Made by a program: the position numbers and the translations under genes
Source: Bin103 sp002238925
Lineage (GTDB): Bacteria > Spirochaetota > Spirochaetia > SZUA-6 > Bin103
Assembly (NCBI GenBank): GCA_965208065.1
Contig: OZ242313.1
Coordinates: forward strand, 2,294,001-2,358,000
Direction: 5' to 3'
Length of the DNA: 64,000 nt
Shown here: positions 25,653 through 34,848 of the stretch, piece after piece
Position numbering within the stretch: position 1 is the first letter of the stretch
How the letters are laid out: every line of letters begins with the position of its first letter
The notes under the pieces: model-generated
What the model was told of the DNA's origin: nothing
What the model saw: only the letters and a program-made list of their open reading frames with translations
The model's database searches: none

Positions 25653-25685
25653 GGGAGCTGGGAGGCGTCGCGCTTTCCAGCTCCC
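25653..25685 (+). promoter_or_regulatory. Intergenic hairpin between binding protein and permease genes
   Basis: GGGAGCTGG (25653-25661) pairs perfectly with CCAGCTCCC (25677-25685) around a 15-nt loop, 33 nt after the binding-protein stop. No U-run follows. Its sequence differs from the hairpins at 16814 and 49272-49359, but its place in the operon is the same. Confidence 0.6.
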
Positions 25686-25734
25686 CTGTGTCTCCCGGCT
25701 GCATTGATGGGGAAATCGTCATGAGGTGTTCGAG

Positions 25735-26748
25735 GTGAGAGCCTATGTCATCAGGCGGGTACTCCTTGTCATCCCCACCCTCTTCATACTGACCATCCTG
25801 GTCTTTCTGTTGGTGCGCTTCATCCCCGGCGATGTCATAGACATCATAGAAGGTCGCATGTTCTACGAAGGCGGCGCTGGCACGGGGGACCGCATAGACC
25901 GTGAAGCTGTGGAGCGTATGATGGGACTAGACGTGCCAGTCTACGTTCAATATGGACGCTGGATGGGAGTGTTGCCGACCCCTGACTGGATGACCGGTGA
26001 GCCTCGCTTCAACGGGCTGCTGCAGGGCTCCCTCGGCGATTCACTGTTTGGCGGTCTTACCGTGGGGCAGAGAATCATCGCCAGCCTACCGGTAACGATA
26101 CAGCTCGGCCTCATCGCCCTCGTGCTCGGGCAACTGATAGCGCTGCCGGTCGGCATCTACTCGGCGATTCGCCAGGACACGCCGGCCGACTACGCCGGGC
26201 GCACCATCGCCGTCATCGGCATGGCAACGCCCAACTTCTGGCTCGGCATCATGGTCATGATCTTCCCGGCAATCTGGTGGGGCTGGGCGCCCCCGCTGCA
26301 GTACATTTCTTTCACGGAAGACCCACTGCGGAATCTCGGGATTCTCATCATTCCCAGCGTCATTCTCGGGACGGCCCTGTCCGCCGGCATGATGCGGATG
26401 ACCCGCACCATGATGCTGGAGGTGCTCAGGCAGGATTATATCAGGACTGCCCGGTCGAAAGGCCTCAAGGACGGGGTGGTCATCATGCGCCACGCGGTCA
26501 AGAATGCCCTGATCCCGATAGTTACCCTGGTCGGCATGCAGTTGCCCATCCTGGTCGGTGGCTCGGTCATCATGGAGAGCATTTTCAACCTGCCGGGATT
26601 GGGCGGTCTCCTGGTGAGTGCACTCACCGAGCGAGACTATCCGTTGGTCTCGGGAGTCAATCTGGTGTTCGCTAGTGTCGTTCTGTTGAGCAATCTTCTC
26701 ATCGACCTGCTCTATCCCCATATAGACCCGAGGGTGCGCTATCGATGA
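25735..26748 (+). CDS. dppB: ABC transporter permease, DppB type (second paralogue)
   Basis: The 337-residue protein starts VRAYVIRRVLLVIPTLFIL and shows ASLPVTIQLGLIALVLGQ, WLGIMVMIFPAIWWGWAP and LRQDYIRTARSKGLKDGVVIMRHAVKNALIPIVTLVGMQ. It is about 20 residues longer than its paralogues through an insertion near residue 80 (VLPTPDWMTGEPRFNG). GTG 25735 matches the paralogue start and has GAGGTG upstream; GTG 25726 would add three residues. It overlaps dppC by 4 nt. Confidence 0.92.
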   Translation: MRAYVIRRVLLVIPTLFILTILVFLLVRFIPGDVIDIIEGRMFYEGGAGTGDRIDREAVERMMGLDVPVYVQYGRWMGVLPTPDWMTGEPRFNGLLQGSLGDSLFGGLTVGQRIIASLPVTIQLGLIALVLGQLIALPVGIYSAIRQDTPADYAGRTIAVIGMATPNFWLGIMVMIFPAIWWGWAPPLQYISFTEDPLRNLGILIIPSVILGTALSAGMMRMTRTMMLEVLRQDYIRTARSKGLKDGVVIMRHAVKNALIPIVTLVGMQLPILVGGSVIMESIFNLPGLGGLLVSALTERDYPLVSGVNLVFASVVLLSNLLIDLLYPHIDPRVRYR

Positions 26749-27677
26749 GGCGTGATTCCACCGGGCGTGGCTCCACCGTGCGTGACCGCACGCGACATGC
26801 CGGGCTGGCCGATTTCTTCGTCAGGCTGGTCAGGGAGAAGCCACTGGGTACTGCCAGCGGGATCGTTGTATTGCTGTTGATTCTGGTCAGCATCTTTGCC
26901 GACGTGCTGGCCCCCTATCCCATGGATGAACAACACCTGGTAGACCGGCTGCAGGCCCCATCCGCCAAATATCTGCTGGGTACCGACCAGCTGGGCCGAG
27001 ACTTCTTGAGTCGCCTCATCTTCGCGGCTCGTCTCTCGTTGGGAGTCGGGCTGGCGGCGACCACGGTTAACGTCGTGGTCGCGTTTCTGGTGGGCGGCAC
27101 TTCAGGATTCCTCGGTGGCAAGTTCGACCTGGTGATGCAGCGGTTCGTCGATGCCTGGATGGCTTTCCCCGGACTGCTCATCCTCCTCACCGTAATGTCC
27201 ATTACCGGCCCGGGGTTGCCGCAGATCGTCCTCGTTCTGGGGGTCTCGGGTGGCATCGCCGGCTCGCGGGTGCTGCGCAGCGCAGTCATCGGCGTGAAGG
27301 AGGGGGTCTACTTTCAGGCCGCGGAGGCGGCTGGCAGCACCAGGTGGAGCACACTCATCCGGCATGTGCTGCCCAATATTGCCGCTCCGGTGATCGTCAT
27401 CTTCAGCATCAACGTCGGGGGAGTGATCATGGCCGAGGCGTCCCTGAGCTTCCTGGGATTCGGTCTGCCCGCGCAGATTCCGAGCTGGGGAGGGATGCTC
27501 AGCAGAGACGGGCGCACCCACATGGAGGTGGCCCCATGGCTGGCGCTGTGGCCCGGTCTGTGCCTGACAGTGGTCGTGTACGTCCTCAACATGTTCGGCG
27601 ACGCCGTGCGCGACCTGCTCGACCCCAGGCTCAGGGGTAGCGGTGCGCGTCTCGGTGCCGGTGCCGCTACCAACTGA
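26745..27677 (+). CDS. dppC: ABC transporter permease, DppC type (second paralogue)
   Basis: The 310-residue protein has an N-terminal charged extension, then LGTASGIVVLLLILVSIFADVLAPYP, LLGTDQLGRDFLSRLIFAARLSL and the EAA loop AAEAAGSTRWSTLIRHVLPN, ending FGDAVRDLLDPRLRGSG. Start ATG overlaps the dppB stop (ATGA), so translation is coupled. Its 3' end overlaps by 11 nt the end of a truncated nucleotidyltransferase gene on the other strand. No ATPase gene is adjacent. Confidence 0.92.
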   Translation: MRRDSTGRGSTVRDRTRHAGLADFFVRLVREKPLGTASGIVVLLLILVSIFADVLAPYPMDEQHLVDRLQAPSAKYLLGTDQLGRDFLSRLIFAARLSLGVGLAATTVNVVVAFLVGGTSGFLGGKFDLVMQRFVDAWMAFPGLLILLTVMSITGPGLPQIVLVLGVSGGIAGSRVLRSAVIGVKEGVYFQAAEAAGSTRWSTLIRHVLPNIAAPVIVIFSINVGGVIMAEASLSFLGFGLPAQIPSWGGMLSRDGRTHMEVAPWLALWPGLCLTVVVYVLNMFGDAVRDLLDPRLRGSGARLGAGAATN

Positions 27678-27858
27678 GCTGCGATCCGACGAAAGCCAGG
27701 AGGTGATCACGGTTGGTCTCCACGACCACGTCGACATCTTGGCTGGCGCGCGGTCTGCCGTGGTAAGTGCTGGCGATCGACCCGGTAACCATGTATCGCA
27801 CCTGGGCCTCGTCCAGCAGCGATGCGACCTCGCCGAGAAACTCGCCCTGGCTCTTCAT
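27667..27858 (-). pseudogene. Truncated nucleotidyltransferase (AbiEii/MNT-like)
   Basis: The 63-residue frame reads VRYMVTGSIASTYHGRPRASQDVDVVVETNRDHLL, the GS...D.D core of the small nucleotidyltransferase fold used in toxin-antitoxin and abortive-infection systems. Usual family members are much longer, so the C-terminal part is missing; it stops exactly where the intact dppC 3' end begins. Its ATG overlaps the stop of the upstream small gene. Confidence 0.65.
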
Positions 27859-28070
27859 TCCTCGACGCTCACACCCCAGAGCTCAAGCACGTAGCGCTTT
27901 AGCAGTGCGCGCTCCGTAGCTCCGCGCAAGCGCGCGCGGAGGCCCGCCAGAGCTATGTCTCTGACGCTGTCGCTGAGCTCCGTACCAACGGAGTATCTCT
28001 GCGCCGGTTCCATCCTGCGATACACATCGGTCTGAAACCGTGCACGCCGGAAGTCTATCACAGGTATCAT
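27855..28070 (-). CDS. Small protein co-transcribed with nucleotidyltransferase
   Basis: The 71-residue frame (from ATG 28070) reads YRRMEPAQRYSVGTELSDSVRDIALAGLRARL in its middle, a short helical protein of the type often found directly ahead of small nucleotidyltransferases. It overlaps the next gene by 4 nt (ATGA). An upstream in-frame start at 28148 exists but lacks family-like sequence. No function can be assigned. Confidence 0.5.
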   Translation of the reverse strand: MIPVIDFRRARFQTDVYRRMEPAQRYSVGTELSDSVRDIALAGLRARLRGATERALLKRYVLELWGVSVEE

Positions 28071-28193
28071 CGTCGAGGCGGGTGGTGACGGTCGCGATGA
28101 CAACATCAACAAGACGGCATCCCCTGATCCTCGCCTAGCGAATGGCACAGAGTGAAGGAACCTTCGTCGAAATATGCAATTGGGGTCGATGTA

Positions 28194-29746
28194 GGGTGGA
28201 CTTTGCGTTATAGGTCGTCTATTCTTCGTCTGCTATGCCTGCTCGTCTCCCGCTCATGGCCAAAACCCCCTTCCAACTCGATACCGCTCCCCTCCGCGAA
28301 GCCGCCAGCCCGCACGCCGGCGCTCTTGCCACCTCCCGCGTATTCCGCTCCCTTGGCTTCCCGGATCTGATCTCTGACCATCTGCAACTGCGCGAGCGCC
28401 GCCGCGGTTTCAGCGAAGACCAGATGATCGAGACCATCCTGATGCTGCAGACCATCGGTGGCGACTGCCCCGATGACGTGCACCTACTCGCCGCCGACAC
28501 CTGCCTCGAACGCGGTTTGGGCTATCAGCCTCCCAAGCCCACGGCACTGCGCGGCTTCCTTGACCGGTTCCACGACCAGTCGTTGGAACAGCGGCGCCCG
28601 GCACGCGAGCAACAATTGAGTTTCATCGTGCCCTCGAGCGCCCCGGTGCAGGGCTTGCAGCAGGTGCTCGCTGGCGGCGTTCACCGTATCGCCGCACTCT
28701 ACGAGCAGCATGGCCAACGGCTGAGCATCGCCACCATCGACCAGGACGCCACCATCGTCGAATCGCACAAGAAGGCGGCTTACGCTCACTACCAGGGCGG
28801 GCGAGGCTACCAGCCGATGATCGCGCTGTGGGCGGAAGCCGACCTGGTCGTCGCCGACCAGTTCCGCGACGGCAACGTACCGGCCCACCAGGAACCGCTG
28901 AGTTGTTGCCAGATGGCCTTCGAGGCGCTGCCGGAGACGGTCAACGAGCGCTACTTCCGTGGCGACAGTGCCTGCTATGAGCACGATCTGCTGGACTGGC
29001 TCAGTTCCGCACAGCGACAGCAGGAGCCGGGGGGGCGCATCGGCTTCGCCGTCAGCGCGGTCATGAGTCCGCAGTTGGCGAACACCATCGCCGCACTCCC
29101 GGAGCAAGAGTGGACGACGTTCGACACTGAGCCCGACGGCACCATGCGGCAGTGGGCGGAGGTGGTCTACGTACCGTCCAAGAAGTCGGAGCACAAGCAC
29201 ACTCAGCCGTTACGCTATGTCGGTCTGCGGTTGCTGAAGGCACAGGGCGTGTTGTTCGCCGACGGCTCTGATCGCCACCATCACGCGGTGGTCACCAACC
29301 TGGATTGGGACGCTGTTCGTTTGCTGCAGTGGCACCGGGAGAAAGCCGGCACCGTCGAGCACGCCCACGACGAACTCAAGAATGGTCTGGCGGCCGGCCA
29401 CATGCCGAGCCAACGGTTCGCGGTCAACGCGGCGTGGTTGAAGCTGGCGATCCTGAGCTACAACATCGCCAGCGCGATCAAGGGTCTGTGCCTCAGCCCC
29501 GAGGAGCGCACCGCGCGCTTCAAAAAGTACCGCTTGCTGCTGGTGCACGTTGCCGGACGCATGAACCGCAACAACTGCGTGATGCGGCTGCGGCTGTGTG
29601 CCTCCGAGCAGACCATCGCGCGCATCGCGGCGGTATGGAAGGTGTTCCGGCTACCTACCCAAGCTTCGCGCACCAAGCCCTGGCCGCGTGCGGCCTAGCG
29701 GATAGCGCGCCGCCCACCGTTCTCTATAACCCATTCACCGCCACCC
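28194..29746 (+). mobile_element. IS1380-family insertion sequence
   Basis: The element holds one transposase. Outside it, GGGTGG...GTTATAG (28194-28213) is mirrored by CTATAAC...CCACCC (29724-29746), giving imperfect terminal inverted repeats of about 20-23 bp whose outer and inner blocks match and whose middles differ. Flanking direct repeats are not evident, so the exact ends are tentative. Confidence 0.65.
28256..29698 (+). CDS. IS1380-family transposase
   Basis: The 480-residue protein has the IS1380 DDE set: IDQDATIVESHK (first Asp, near 165), RYFRGDSACYEHDLLDWL (second Asp, near 233) and GTVEHAHDELKNGLAAGHMPS (Glu, near 370), with the family's N-terminal LREAASPHAGALATSRVFRSL. It appears complete. 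ATG 28256 is taken; ATG 28235 is in frame and adds seven residues. Confidence 0.92.
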   Translation: MAKTPFQLDTAPLREAASPHAGALATSRVFRSLGFPDLISDHLQLRERRRGFSEDQMIETILMLQTIGGDCPDDVHLLAADTCLERGLGYQPPKPTALRGFLDRFHDQSLEQRRPAREQQLSFIVPSSAPVQGLQQVLAGGVHRIAALYEQHGQRLSIATIDQDATIVESHKKAAYAHYQGGRGYQPMIALWAEADLVVADQFRDGNVPAHQEPLSCCQMAFEALPETVNERYFRGDSACYEHDLLDWLSSAQRQQEPGGRIGFAVSAVMSPQLANTIAALPEQEWTTFDTEPDGTMRQWAEVVYVPSKKSEHKHTQPLRYVGLRLLKAQGVLFADGSDRHHHAVVTNLDWDAVRLLQWHREKAGTVEHAHDELKNGLAAGHMPSQRFAVNAAWLKLAILSYNIASAIKGLCLSPEERTARFKKYRLLLVHVAGRMNRNNCVMRLRLCASEQTIARIAAVWKVFRLPTQASRTKPWPRAA

Positions 29747-30034
29747 CAGCATCACCGAAGGCAGCGCTACGCGCCGAGCACCGGCGATCCGGGTGCGTAG
29801 CTCGCTCCGAATCGCCTGTTGCGAGCTTCTGAGGTCGTTTCCCCCGCGCCGTCCACCCAAAATCCGACTCTGCTCGGCGTCGGACCCTTCCGCGGGCTCG
29901 CCGCCGCCCTGTTCCAGCGCCCGCGGGGGCTGCCGGCGGGCCCCGGCGGCCTTAGGCGAGGATTTGGGGCATCCTGGCTGGGTTGCCCGGTTGTCCATCT
30001 TCCTGGTAGAATGCTCGTCACGCGAAGGAATTGC

Positions 30035-31255
30035 ATGGATCGGTGGATTCCACGTTCCGCTGAGGGGGCCGTCAAGAGTGCCCTGCGCCGCGCACCGGCG
30101 GTCCTGCTGCTGGGAGCGCGTCAGGTGGGAAAGTCGACCCTGGCCCGGCGCCTGGTGGCGGAGGATCCGGCCGCCGCGGTGTACCTGGATCTGGAGCGCA
30201 TGCCGGACCGGCAGAGGCTGCAAGATGCGGATACGTACCTCCGGACGATGGGCAGCAAGCTGCTGGTGATCGATGAGGTGCACCGCGCGCCGGAGTTGTT
30301 CGACACCCTGCGCGGCGTGATCGATGAGCGGCGCTTCCGGGGCGACCGCTACGGCCACTTTCTCCTGCTTGGCTCGGCCTCCATTGAGTTGTTGCGTCAG
30401 ACCGAGAGCCTCGCTGGCCGGATCTCCTCCGTGGAGATGACTCCGGTGCTGTTGAACGAGGCTTCCGGCGCCGGGCTGGCGCTCCCCCAACTGTGGTTGC
30501 GCGGTGGCTTCCCGGACAGCCTTACGGCGCGCGACACCGGCGACAGCCTGCTCTGGCGCGGCGACTTCATCCGCGCCTACCTGGAGCGAGACGTACCCAT
30601 GTTCGCGCCACGCCTGCCGGCCGAGACTATCGGCAGGCTGTGGACGATGTTGGCCCACGTTCAGGGAGCGCCGCTGAACAAGGAGCGCCTGGCCACCAGC
30701 CTGGAGGTGTCCGCCTCCGCCCTGAACCGCTACCTGGATCTGTTGGTCGATCTCCTGCTGGTGCGCCGGCTGCGCCCATGGAGCGGCAACGTCGGCAAGC
30801 GCTTGGTGCGCGCACCCAAGATCTACATCCGCGACAGTGGACTGGTGCACGCGCTCCTGGATGTCGCCGAATACGACGATCTGTTGGGGCACCCGGTGGT
30901 GGGGCCCAGTTGGGAGGGATTCGTGATCGAGCATCTGATCGCAGCCGCCGGCTGGCGGTGCATCCCCTACTACTACCGGACGCACTCGGGGGCCGAGATC
31001 GAACTGCTGTTCGAACGCGGCGGCAGGGTGGAGGCCGCGATCGAGATCAAACGATCGGCGGCGGCCAGCGTGTCGCGCGGTTTTCACGCGGGCTGTGCGG
31101 TGCTGCAGCCGCGCGCAAGATACCTCGTGCACGGTGCCGACGGTGCCGACGGTGCCGACGGCGCCGACGCGGCCGAGGACACCTGGCCGGCGGCGGGCGG
31201 AGTGACCGTGATCGGCTTGCGCGCGCTCGCCGAGCGGCTTGCCGGACAGGCGTGA
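30035..31255 (+). CDS. AAA ATPase with DUF4143 domain
   Basis: The 406-residue protein has Walker A (LLLGARQVGKSTL, near 26), Walker B (LLVIDEVHRAPELF, near 74), sensor-like LLLGSASIELL, and a DUF4143 C-terminal part with FIRAYLERDVPMF and the PD-(D/E)XK-like HSGAEIELLFE...AAIEIKRS. These stand-alone ATPases are common accessory genes of uncertain role. AAGGAA precedes ATG 30035; an ATG at 30011 is in frame. A 9-bp repeat encodes GAD tripeptides near the C-terminus. Confidence 0.88.
   Translation: MDRWIPRSAEGAVKSALRRAPAVLLLGARQVGKSTLARRLVAEDPAAAVYLDLERMPDRQRLQDADTYLRTMGSKLLVIDEVHRAPELFDTLRGVIDERRFRGDRYGHFLLLGSASIELLRQTESLAGRISSVEMTPVLLNEASGAGLALPQLWLRGGFPDSLTARDTGDSLLWRGDFIRAYLERDVPMFAPRLPAETIGRLWTMLAHVQGAPLNKERLATSLEVSASALNRYLDLLVDLLLVRRLRPWSGNVGKRLVRAPKIYIRDSGLVHALLDVAEYDDLLGHPVVGPSWEGFVIEHLIAAAGWRCIPYYYRTHSGAEIELLFERGGRVEAAIEIKRSAAASVSRGFHAGCAVLQPRARYLVHGADGADGADGADAAEDTWPAAGGVTVIGLRALAERLAGQA
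31133..31168 (+). repeat. 9-bp in-frame tandem repeat, 4 copies
   Basis: GGTGCCGAC is repeated three times and followed by GGCGCCGAC. It encodes Gly-Ala-Asp four times inside the DUF4143 ATPase. The unit keeps the reading frame, so copy-number change would only alter a linker. Confidence 0.92.
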
Positions 31256-31463
31256 TGCGCGGGCGCCGGTGGCCCTCGCGGCTGAGCATGCGCCCGCGCC
31301 GCGATGTCGGGCAGCACGTGGCGTGCCAGCGCGGTCAACTTCGAGCAGCAACCCTTGCCGACATGTTCCGGCTCCCGTAAGGTAGGGCGGTTCGGGGGCT
31401 GTGACCGCGGCGGCGCCTCTGCCGGTGACGAGTGGCGGTCCGATCACGAGCGAGGGGACGACG

Positions 31464-32306
31464 ATGGCGGGAAGATTGGCAGGCAAGGTGGCGATCGTCA
31501 CCGGCGGCAACAGCGGCATGGGGGCCGGCACCGTGGAGTTGTTCGTGGCCGAAGGGGCGCGGGTGGTGATCGCGGCCCGCGGCGAGGAAGCGGGGCAGGC
31601 GCTGGCCGACCGGCTCGGCGAGAATGCGGCCTTCGTGCGCGCCGACGTTGCGGTGGAGGCCGACGTGCAGGCGCTGGTCGATGCCGCCATGGCGCGTTGG
31701 GGGCGGGTGGACGTGCTGTTCAACAACGCCGGCATCGGGCAGGGCATCGTCGCTCCGGAAGACTTCGCTCTCGACGATTTCAACCGGGTGATGATGACCA
31801 ATCTCGGCTCCTGTTTTCTCGGCATCAAGTACGTAACGCCGATCATGAAGCAGCAGGGCGGCGGCAGCATCATCAACAACGGCAGCACCGCCGGGATCAC
31901 CACCGACGGCTCGGGGCCGGTGTATGCCGCGAGCAAGGCGGGCGTCATCCACATGACCAGGATCTGGGCCACGCAGTTGGCGGAGTTCGGGATTCGCGTC
32001 AACTGCATTTCGCCCGGCGCCATCGTCACGCCGATCTTCTGGGGCGGCCACCATACCGAGTCGGACGAGGAAAACGAGCGGCGGTCGCAGCGGCTGACGG
32101 AGCTGTTTGCGGCGCAGTTGCCGCTGCGGCGTGCCGGTACCTCGGAAGACATCGCGTACGCTGCGCTGTACCTGGCCGGCGACGAGAGCCGTCACACCAC
32201 CGGGCACAACCTGATGATCGATGGCGGCATTACGGTGCGGATGGCTCCGCAGTCGGCCTTGGAGAAGGGCGGCAAGGAACGGGCGGAGTTTCTGCGCGGC
32301 GGCTGA
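31464..32306 (+). CDS. Classical short-chain dehydrogenase/reductase
   Basis: The 280-residue protein has VAIVTGGNSGMGAGTVELF, LFNNAGIGQG, a catalytic Ser in INNGSTAG (about 141) and YAASK (Tyr154, Lys158), all intact, and ends with an SDR-typical DGGITVRM. It reduces or oxidises an alcohol/ketone with NAD(P); the substrate is unknown. ATG 31464 follows GAGGGGAC. The flavin oxidoreductase gene starts 16 nt downstream, so the two likely form an operon. Confidence 0.9.
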   Translation: MAGRLAGKVAIVTGGNSGMGAGTVELFVAEGARVVIAARGEEAGQALADRLGENAAFVRADVAVEADVQALVDAAMARWGRVDVLFNNAGIGQGIVAPEDFALDDFNRVMMTNLGSCFLGIKYVTPIMKQQGGGSIINNGSTAGITTDGSGPVYAASKAGVIHMTRIWATQLAEFGIRVNCISPGAIVTPIFWGGHHTESDEENERRSQRLTELFAAQLPLRRAGTSEDIAYAALYLAGDESRHTTGHNLMIDGGITVRMAPQSALEKGGKERAEFLRGG

Positions 32307-32322
32307 CGCGGGAGGCGAAGGG

Positions 32323-33240
32323 ATGAAGTTCGGGACACAGGTCAACAGTTTCGGAGCCGACTGGGAGGCGATCCGCGCGTATATCGGCGCGCTGGAGGGC
32401 GGGCGCTGGAACAGCTTGTATATCGCCGACCACTTCCTGCCGCCGATCGGGGACCGTGGCGAGCACAACAACGCCTTCGAGGCGTTCACCCTGCTGTCGG
32501 TGGCCGCCGGCATGACGCGCCGGGTCGAGCTCGGCACCCTGGTACTGGGCAACACCTACCGCAATCCGGCGCTGGTGGCGAAGATGGCGGCCACGCTGGA
32601 TCAGGCGTCGCGGGGGCGGGTGGTGCTGGGCATCGGCGCCGCCTGGTTCGAGCGCGAGCACGCCGCCTACGGTTGGGACTTTCCCGCCATGCGCGAACGG
32701 TCCGACCGTCTGGAGGAAGCTTGCCGGCTGATCCGCCTGCTGTTCACGGCGCAGGAGCCGGTCGACTTTCAGGGCCGCTACTACCGCCTGCAGCAAGCGC
32801 CGCTGGCGCCGGGATGCTTCCGCACGCCGCACATTCCGATCATGGTCGGCGGCGTCGGCGAGCGCCGCACCCTGCGCACGCTGGCGCGCTACGGCGACGT
32901 GTTCAACCTGAATGGCTGGACGCTCGAGATGTCGCTGGCGGAGTACCGGCGCAAGGCGGAGGTGATCGAGCGCCACTGCGCGGCGGTCGGGCGCGACCCG
33001 GGCGAGATCCGGCACACCATCCACATGCCGCTGCGGCTCGCGGAGGCGGGCGACCGGCCTCCCGGCGGCGGCTCGGAGTGGAAGCTCGGTCCGGGACTGA
33101 CCCCGGCGCCGGCCAGCTTCCTCGTTGACCGCATCGGCGAGCTCGAGCGGGCCGGGGTGGACGAAATCATCTTCCAACCGCTCCCCGACGCCGCCTACCT
33201 GCAGCGCGTCGAAGACGAGATCGTCACCGCCTTCGCCTGA
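32323..33240 (+). CDS. LLM-class flavin-dependent oxidoreductase
   Basis: The 305-residue protein has the luciferase-like TIM barrel pattern: MKFGTQVNSFGADWEAI, SLYIADHF, ELGTLVLGNTYRNPALVAKMAATLDQASRGRVVLGIGAAW and IPIMVGGVGERRTLR. Members use FMN or coenzyme F420; the cofactor cannot be told from the sequence. GGAGGCGAAGGG precedes the ATG. The gene converges on a sulfatase with 19 nt between the stops. Confidence 0.9.
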   Translation: MKFGTQVNSFGADWEAIRAYIGALEGGRWNSLYIADHFLPPIGDRGEHNNAFEAFTLLSVAAGMTRRVELGTLVLGNTYRNPALVAKMAATLDQASRGRVVLGIGAAWFEREHAAYGWDFPAMRERSDRLEEACRLIRLLFTAQEPVDFQGRYYRLQQAPLAPGCFRTPHIPIMVGGVGERRTLRTLARYGDVFNLNGWTLEMSLAEYRRKAEVIERHCAAVGRDPGEIRHTIHMPLRLAEAGDRPPGGGSEWKLGPGLTPAPASFLVDRIGELERAGVDEIIFQPLPDAAYLQRVEDEIVTAFA

Positions 33241-33259
33241 CGCCGTCGGCGGGCGCTGG

Positions 33260-34762
33260 TCAGGAGTGCCGCAACGGTGCGCTCCGGCCGGAATCGACGA
33301 ATCGGTCGATCACCGCCTTCAATTCCGCGACTATCCGGGGGTGCTCGAAGTAGAGATTGGTGGTCTCGCCCGGGTCCACCTCCAGGTCGTAGAGCTGACC
33401 CGGCGCGTCAGGGGCCTTCTCCGGTAGGGCATACTGCTTGAGCTCACCCTTCGAATAGTCGTTGCCGCCGGAGCCGCGGTGATCGAGGTACTTCCACTTG
33501 CCGCGGCGGAGCGCAAGGTAGAGGGCGGGCTCGCCGCCGGTGGCCGTGTTGCTCAGAAAACTCTGGTGCAGGGTATGGGCGCGAACCGCCTCACCCGCCG
33601 GGGTTCCGCCGAGCATGGCCGGCAGGATGTCGAAGCTGTCCTCGCCCGCGTCGTCGGGCAGGTCGACGCCGGTGATCGCCGCGCAGGTAGCCATCAGGTC
33701 GCACAGGCACACGGTCTGGTCGCTCTCGCTTCCGGCGGCTATGCGTTCCGGCCAGCGCACCACGAAGGGTACCCGGTGGCCGCCCTCCCACTGATCGCGC
33801 TTCATTCCGCGCCACGGGCGCGCGCCGTCGTGGTCGTGGTCCCGGCGCATGTTCACGACGCTGGTCACTTCCGGCCCGTTGTCGCTGGTCACCATCACCA
33901 GAGTGTCGTCGGCCAGACCAAGGCGGTCGAGGGTGGCGAGCAACTCGCCGACGACGTGGTCGAACTCGTAGATGAAGTCGCCGTGCGGGCCGGCGCCGGT
34001 CTTGCCCTGGAATGCCCTGCCGGGAAGCGACGGCAGGTGCACGCCCTGGGTCGAGTGGCACAGGAAGAACGGCTGCTCCGGCGACTGTGCCGCGTGCCGC
34101 TCCAGGAACTGCACGCTGCGCTCCAGGAACACCATGTCGATCTCTTCGAAATCGAAGCCGGGGGCAAACCAACCGGTGCGGCAATCCCTGGAATAGGGAT
34201 GATCGGGGAGAACGGAACGATCATGCAGCCTGGTCGGTGCCACCGGGATGCGGTCGCCGTCGATATACGCATACAGGAAGTCGGTGGTCGGGCAGCACGC
34301 CGTGCCGTAGAAATGGTCGAAGCCGCGGTGGACCGGCGCATCTGGAATGGCGCGCGCGTAGTCGATCCGCTCCACCGGGTCAAAGCCGTTTTCGTTGATC
34401 GGGTTGCCGTCACGGTCCAGGAAGCTCAGGCCGACGTGCCACTTGCCGTACAGCGCGGTGGCATAGCCCTGGTCGCGCAACATGCCGGGCAGCGTGAGGC
34501 GCGACTCCTCGATCAGGCACGGGCCGCCGGCGCCGGTGAACACGCCCGGCACGCCGGTCCTGAACTCCATGCGTCCGGTCAGCATGCTGTAGCGGCTGGG
34601 GGTGCACACGGTGGCGGGACTGTGGGCATCGGTGAAGCTCATGCCCTCGGCCGCGAGCCGGTCGAGGTTCGGCGTCGGCACCTTCGACTGCGGGTTGTAG
34701 CACGCCACGTCGCCGTAGCCCAGATCGTCGGCGAGGATCAGTAGAATGTTGGGTCGTTCCAT
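33260..34762 (-). CDS. Type I sulfatase (arylsulfatase-like)
   Basis: The 500-residue protein has metal-binding Asp12-Asp13 in ILADDLGYGD, the formylglycine site as TVCTPSRYSMLTGR (Cys53 in CxPxR), KWHVGLSF near 126 and VMVTSDNGPE near 290. It should hydrolyse a sulfate ester after Cys53 is converted by a formylglycine-generating enzyme, which is not encoded here. No clear signal peptide follows ATG 34762, suggesting cytoplasmic action on imported sulfated compounds. It is divergent from the enolase-superfamily gene, sharing an 86-nt upstream region. Confidence 0.93.
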   Translation of the reverse strand: MERPNILLILADDLGYGDVACYNPQSKVPTPNLDRLAAEGMSFTDAHSPATVCTPSRYSMLTGRMEFRTGVPGVFTGAGGPCLIEESRLTLPGMLRDQGYATALYGKWHVGLSFLDRDGNPINENGFDPVERIDYARAIPDAPVHRGFDHFYGTACCPTTDFLYAYIDGDRIPVAPTRLHDRSVLPDHPYSRDCRTGWFAPGFDFEEIDMVFLERSVQFLERHAAQSPEQPFFLCHSTQGVHLPSLPGRAFQGKTGAGPHGDFIYEFDHVVGELLATLDRLGLADDTLVMVTSDNGPEVTSVVNMRRDHDHDGARPWRGMKRDQWEGGHRVPFVVRWPERIAAGSESDQTVCLCDLMATCAAITGVDLPDDAGEDSFDILPAMLGGTPAGEAVRAHTLHQSFLSNTATGGEPALYLALRRGKWKYLDHRGSGGNDYSKGELKQYALPEKAPDAPGQLYDLEVDPGETTNLYFEHPRIVAELKAVIDRFVDSGRSAPLRHS

Positions 34763-34848
34763 ACGGGTTGTCACTGCCGCAAGGTCTATCCGGTTCCGGC
34801 GCCCATGTCCACGGACCGACCGACCTGCTAGAATGATCACCACCGGTG

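Noticed and set aside
29735..32152. 805-codon minus-strand open frame
   Set aside because: It mirrors the DUF4143 ATPase and SDR genes on the plus strand, which carry clear motifs; its own sequence is low-complexity and Arg/Ala-rich, typical of GC-rich shadow frames.
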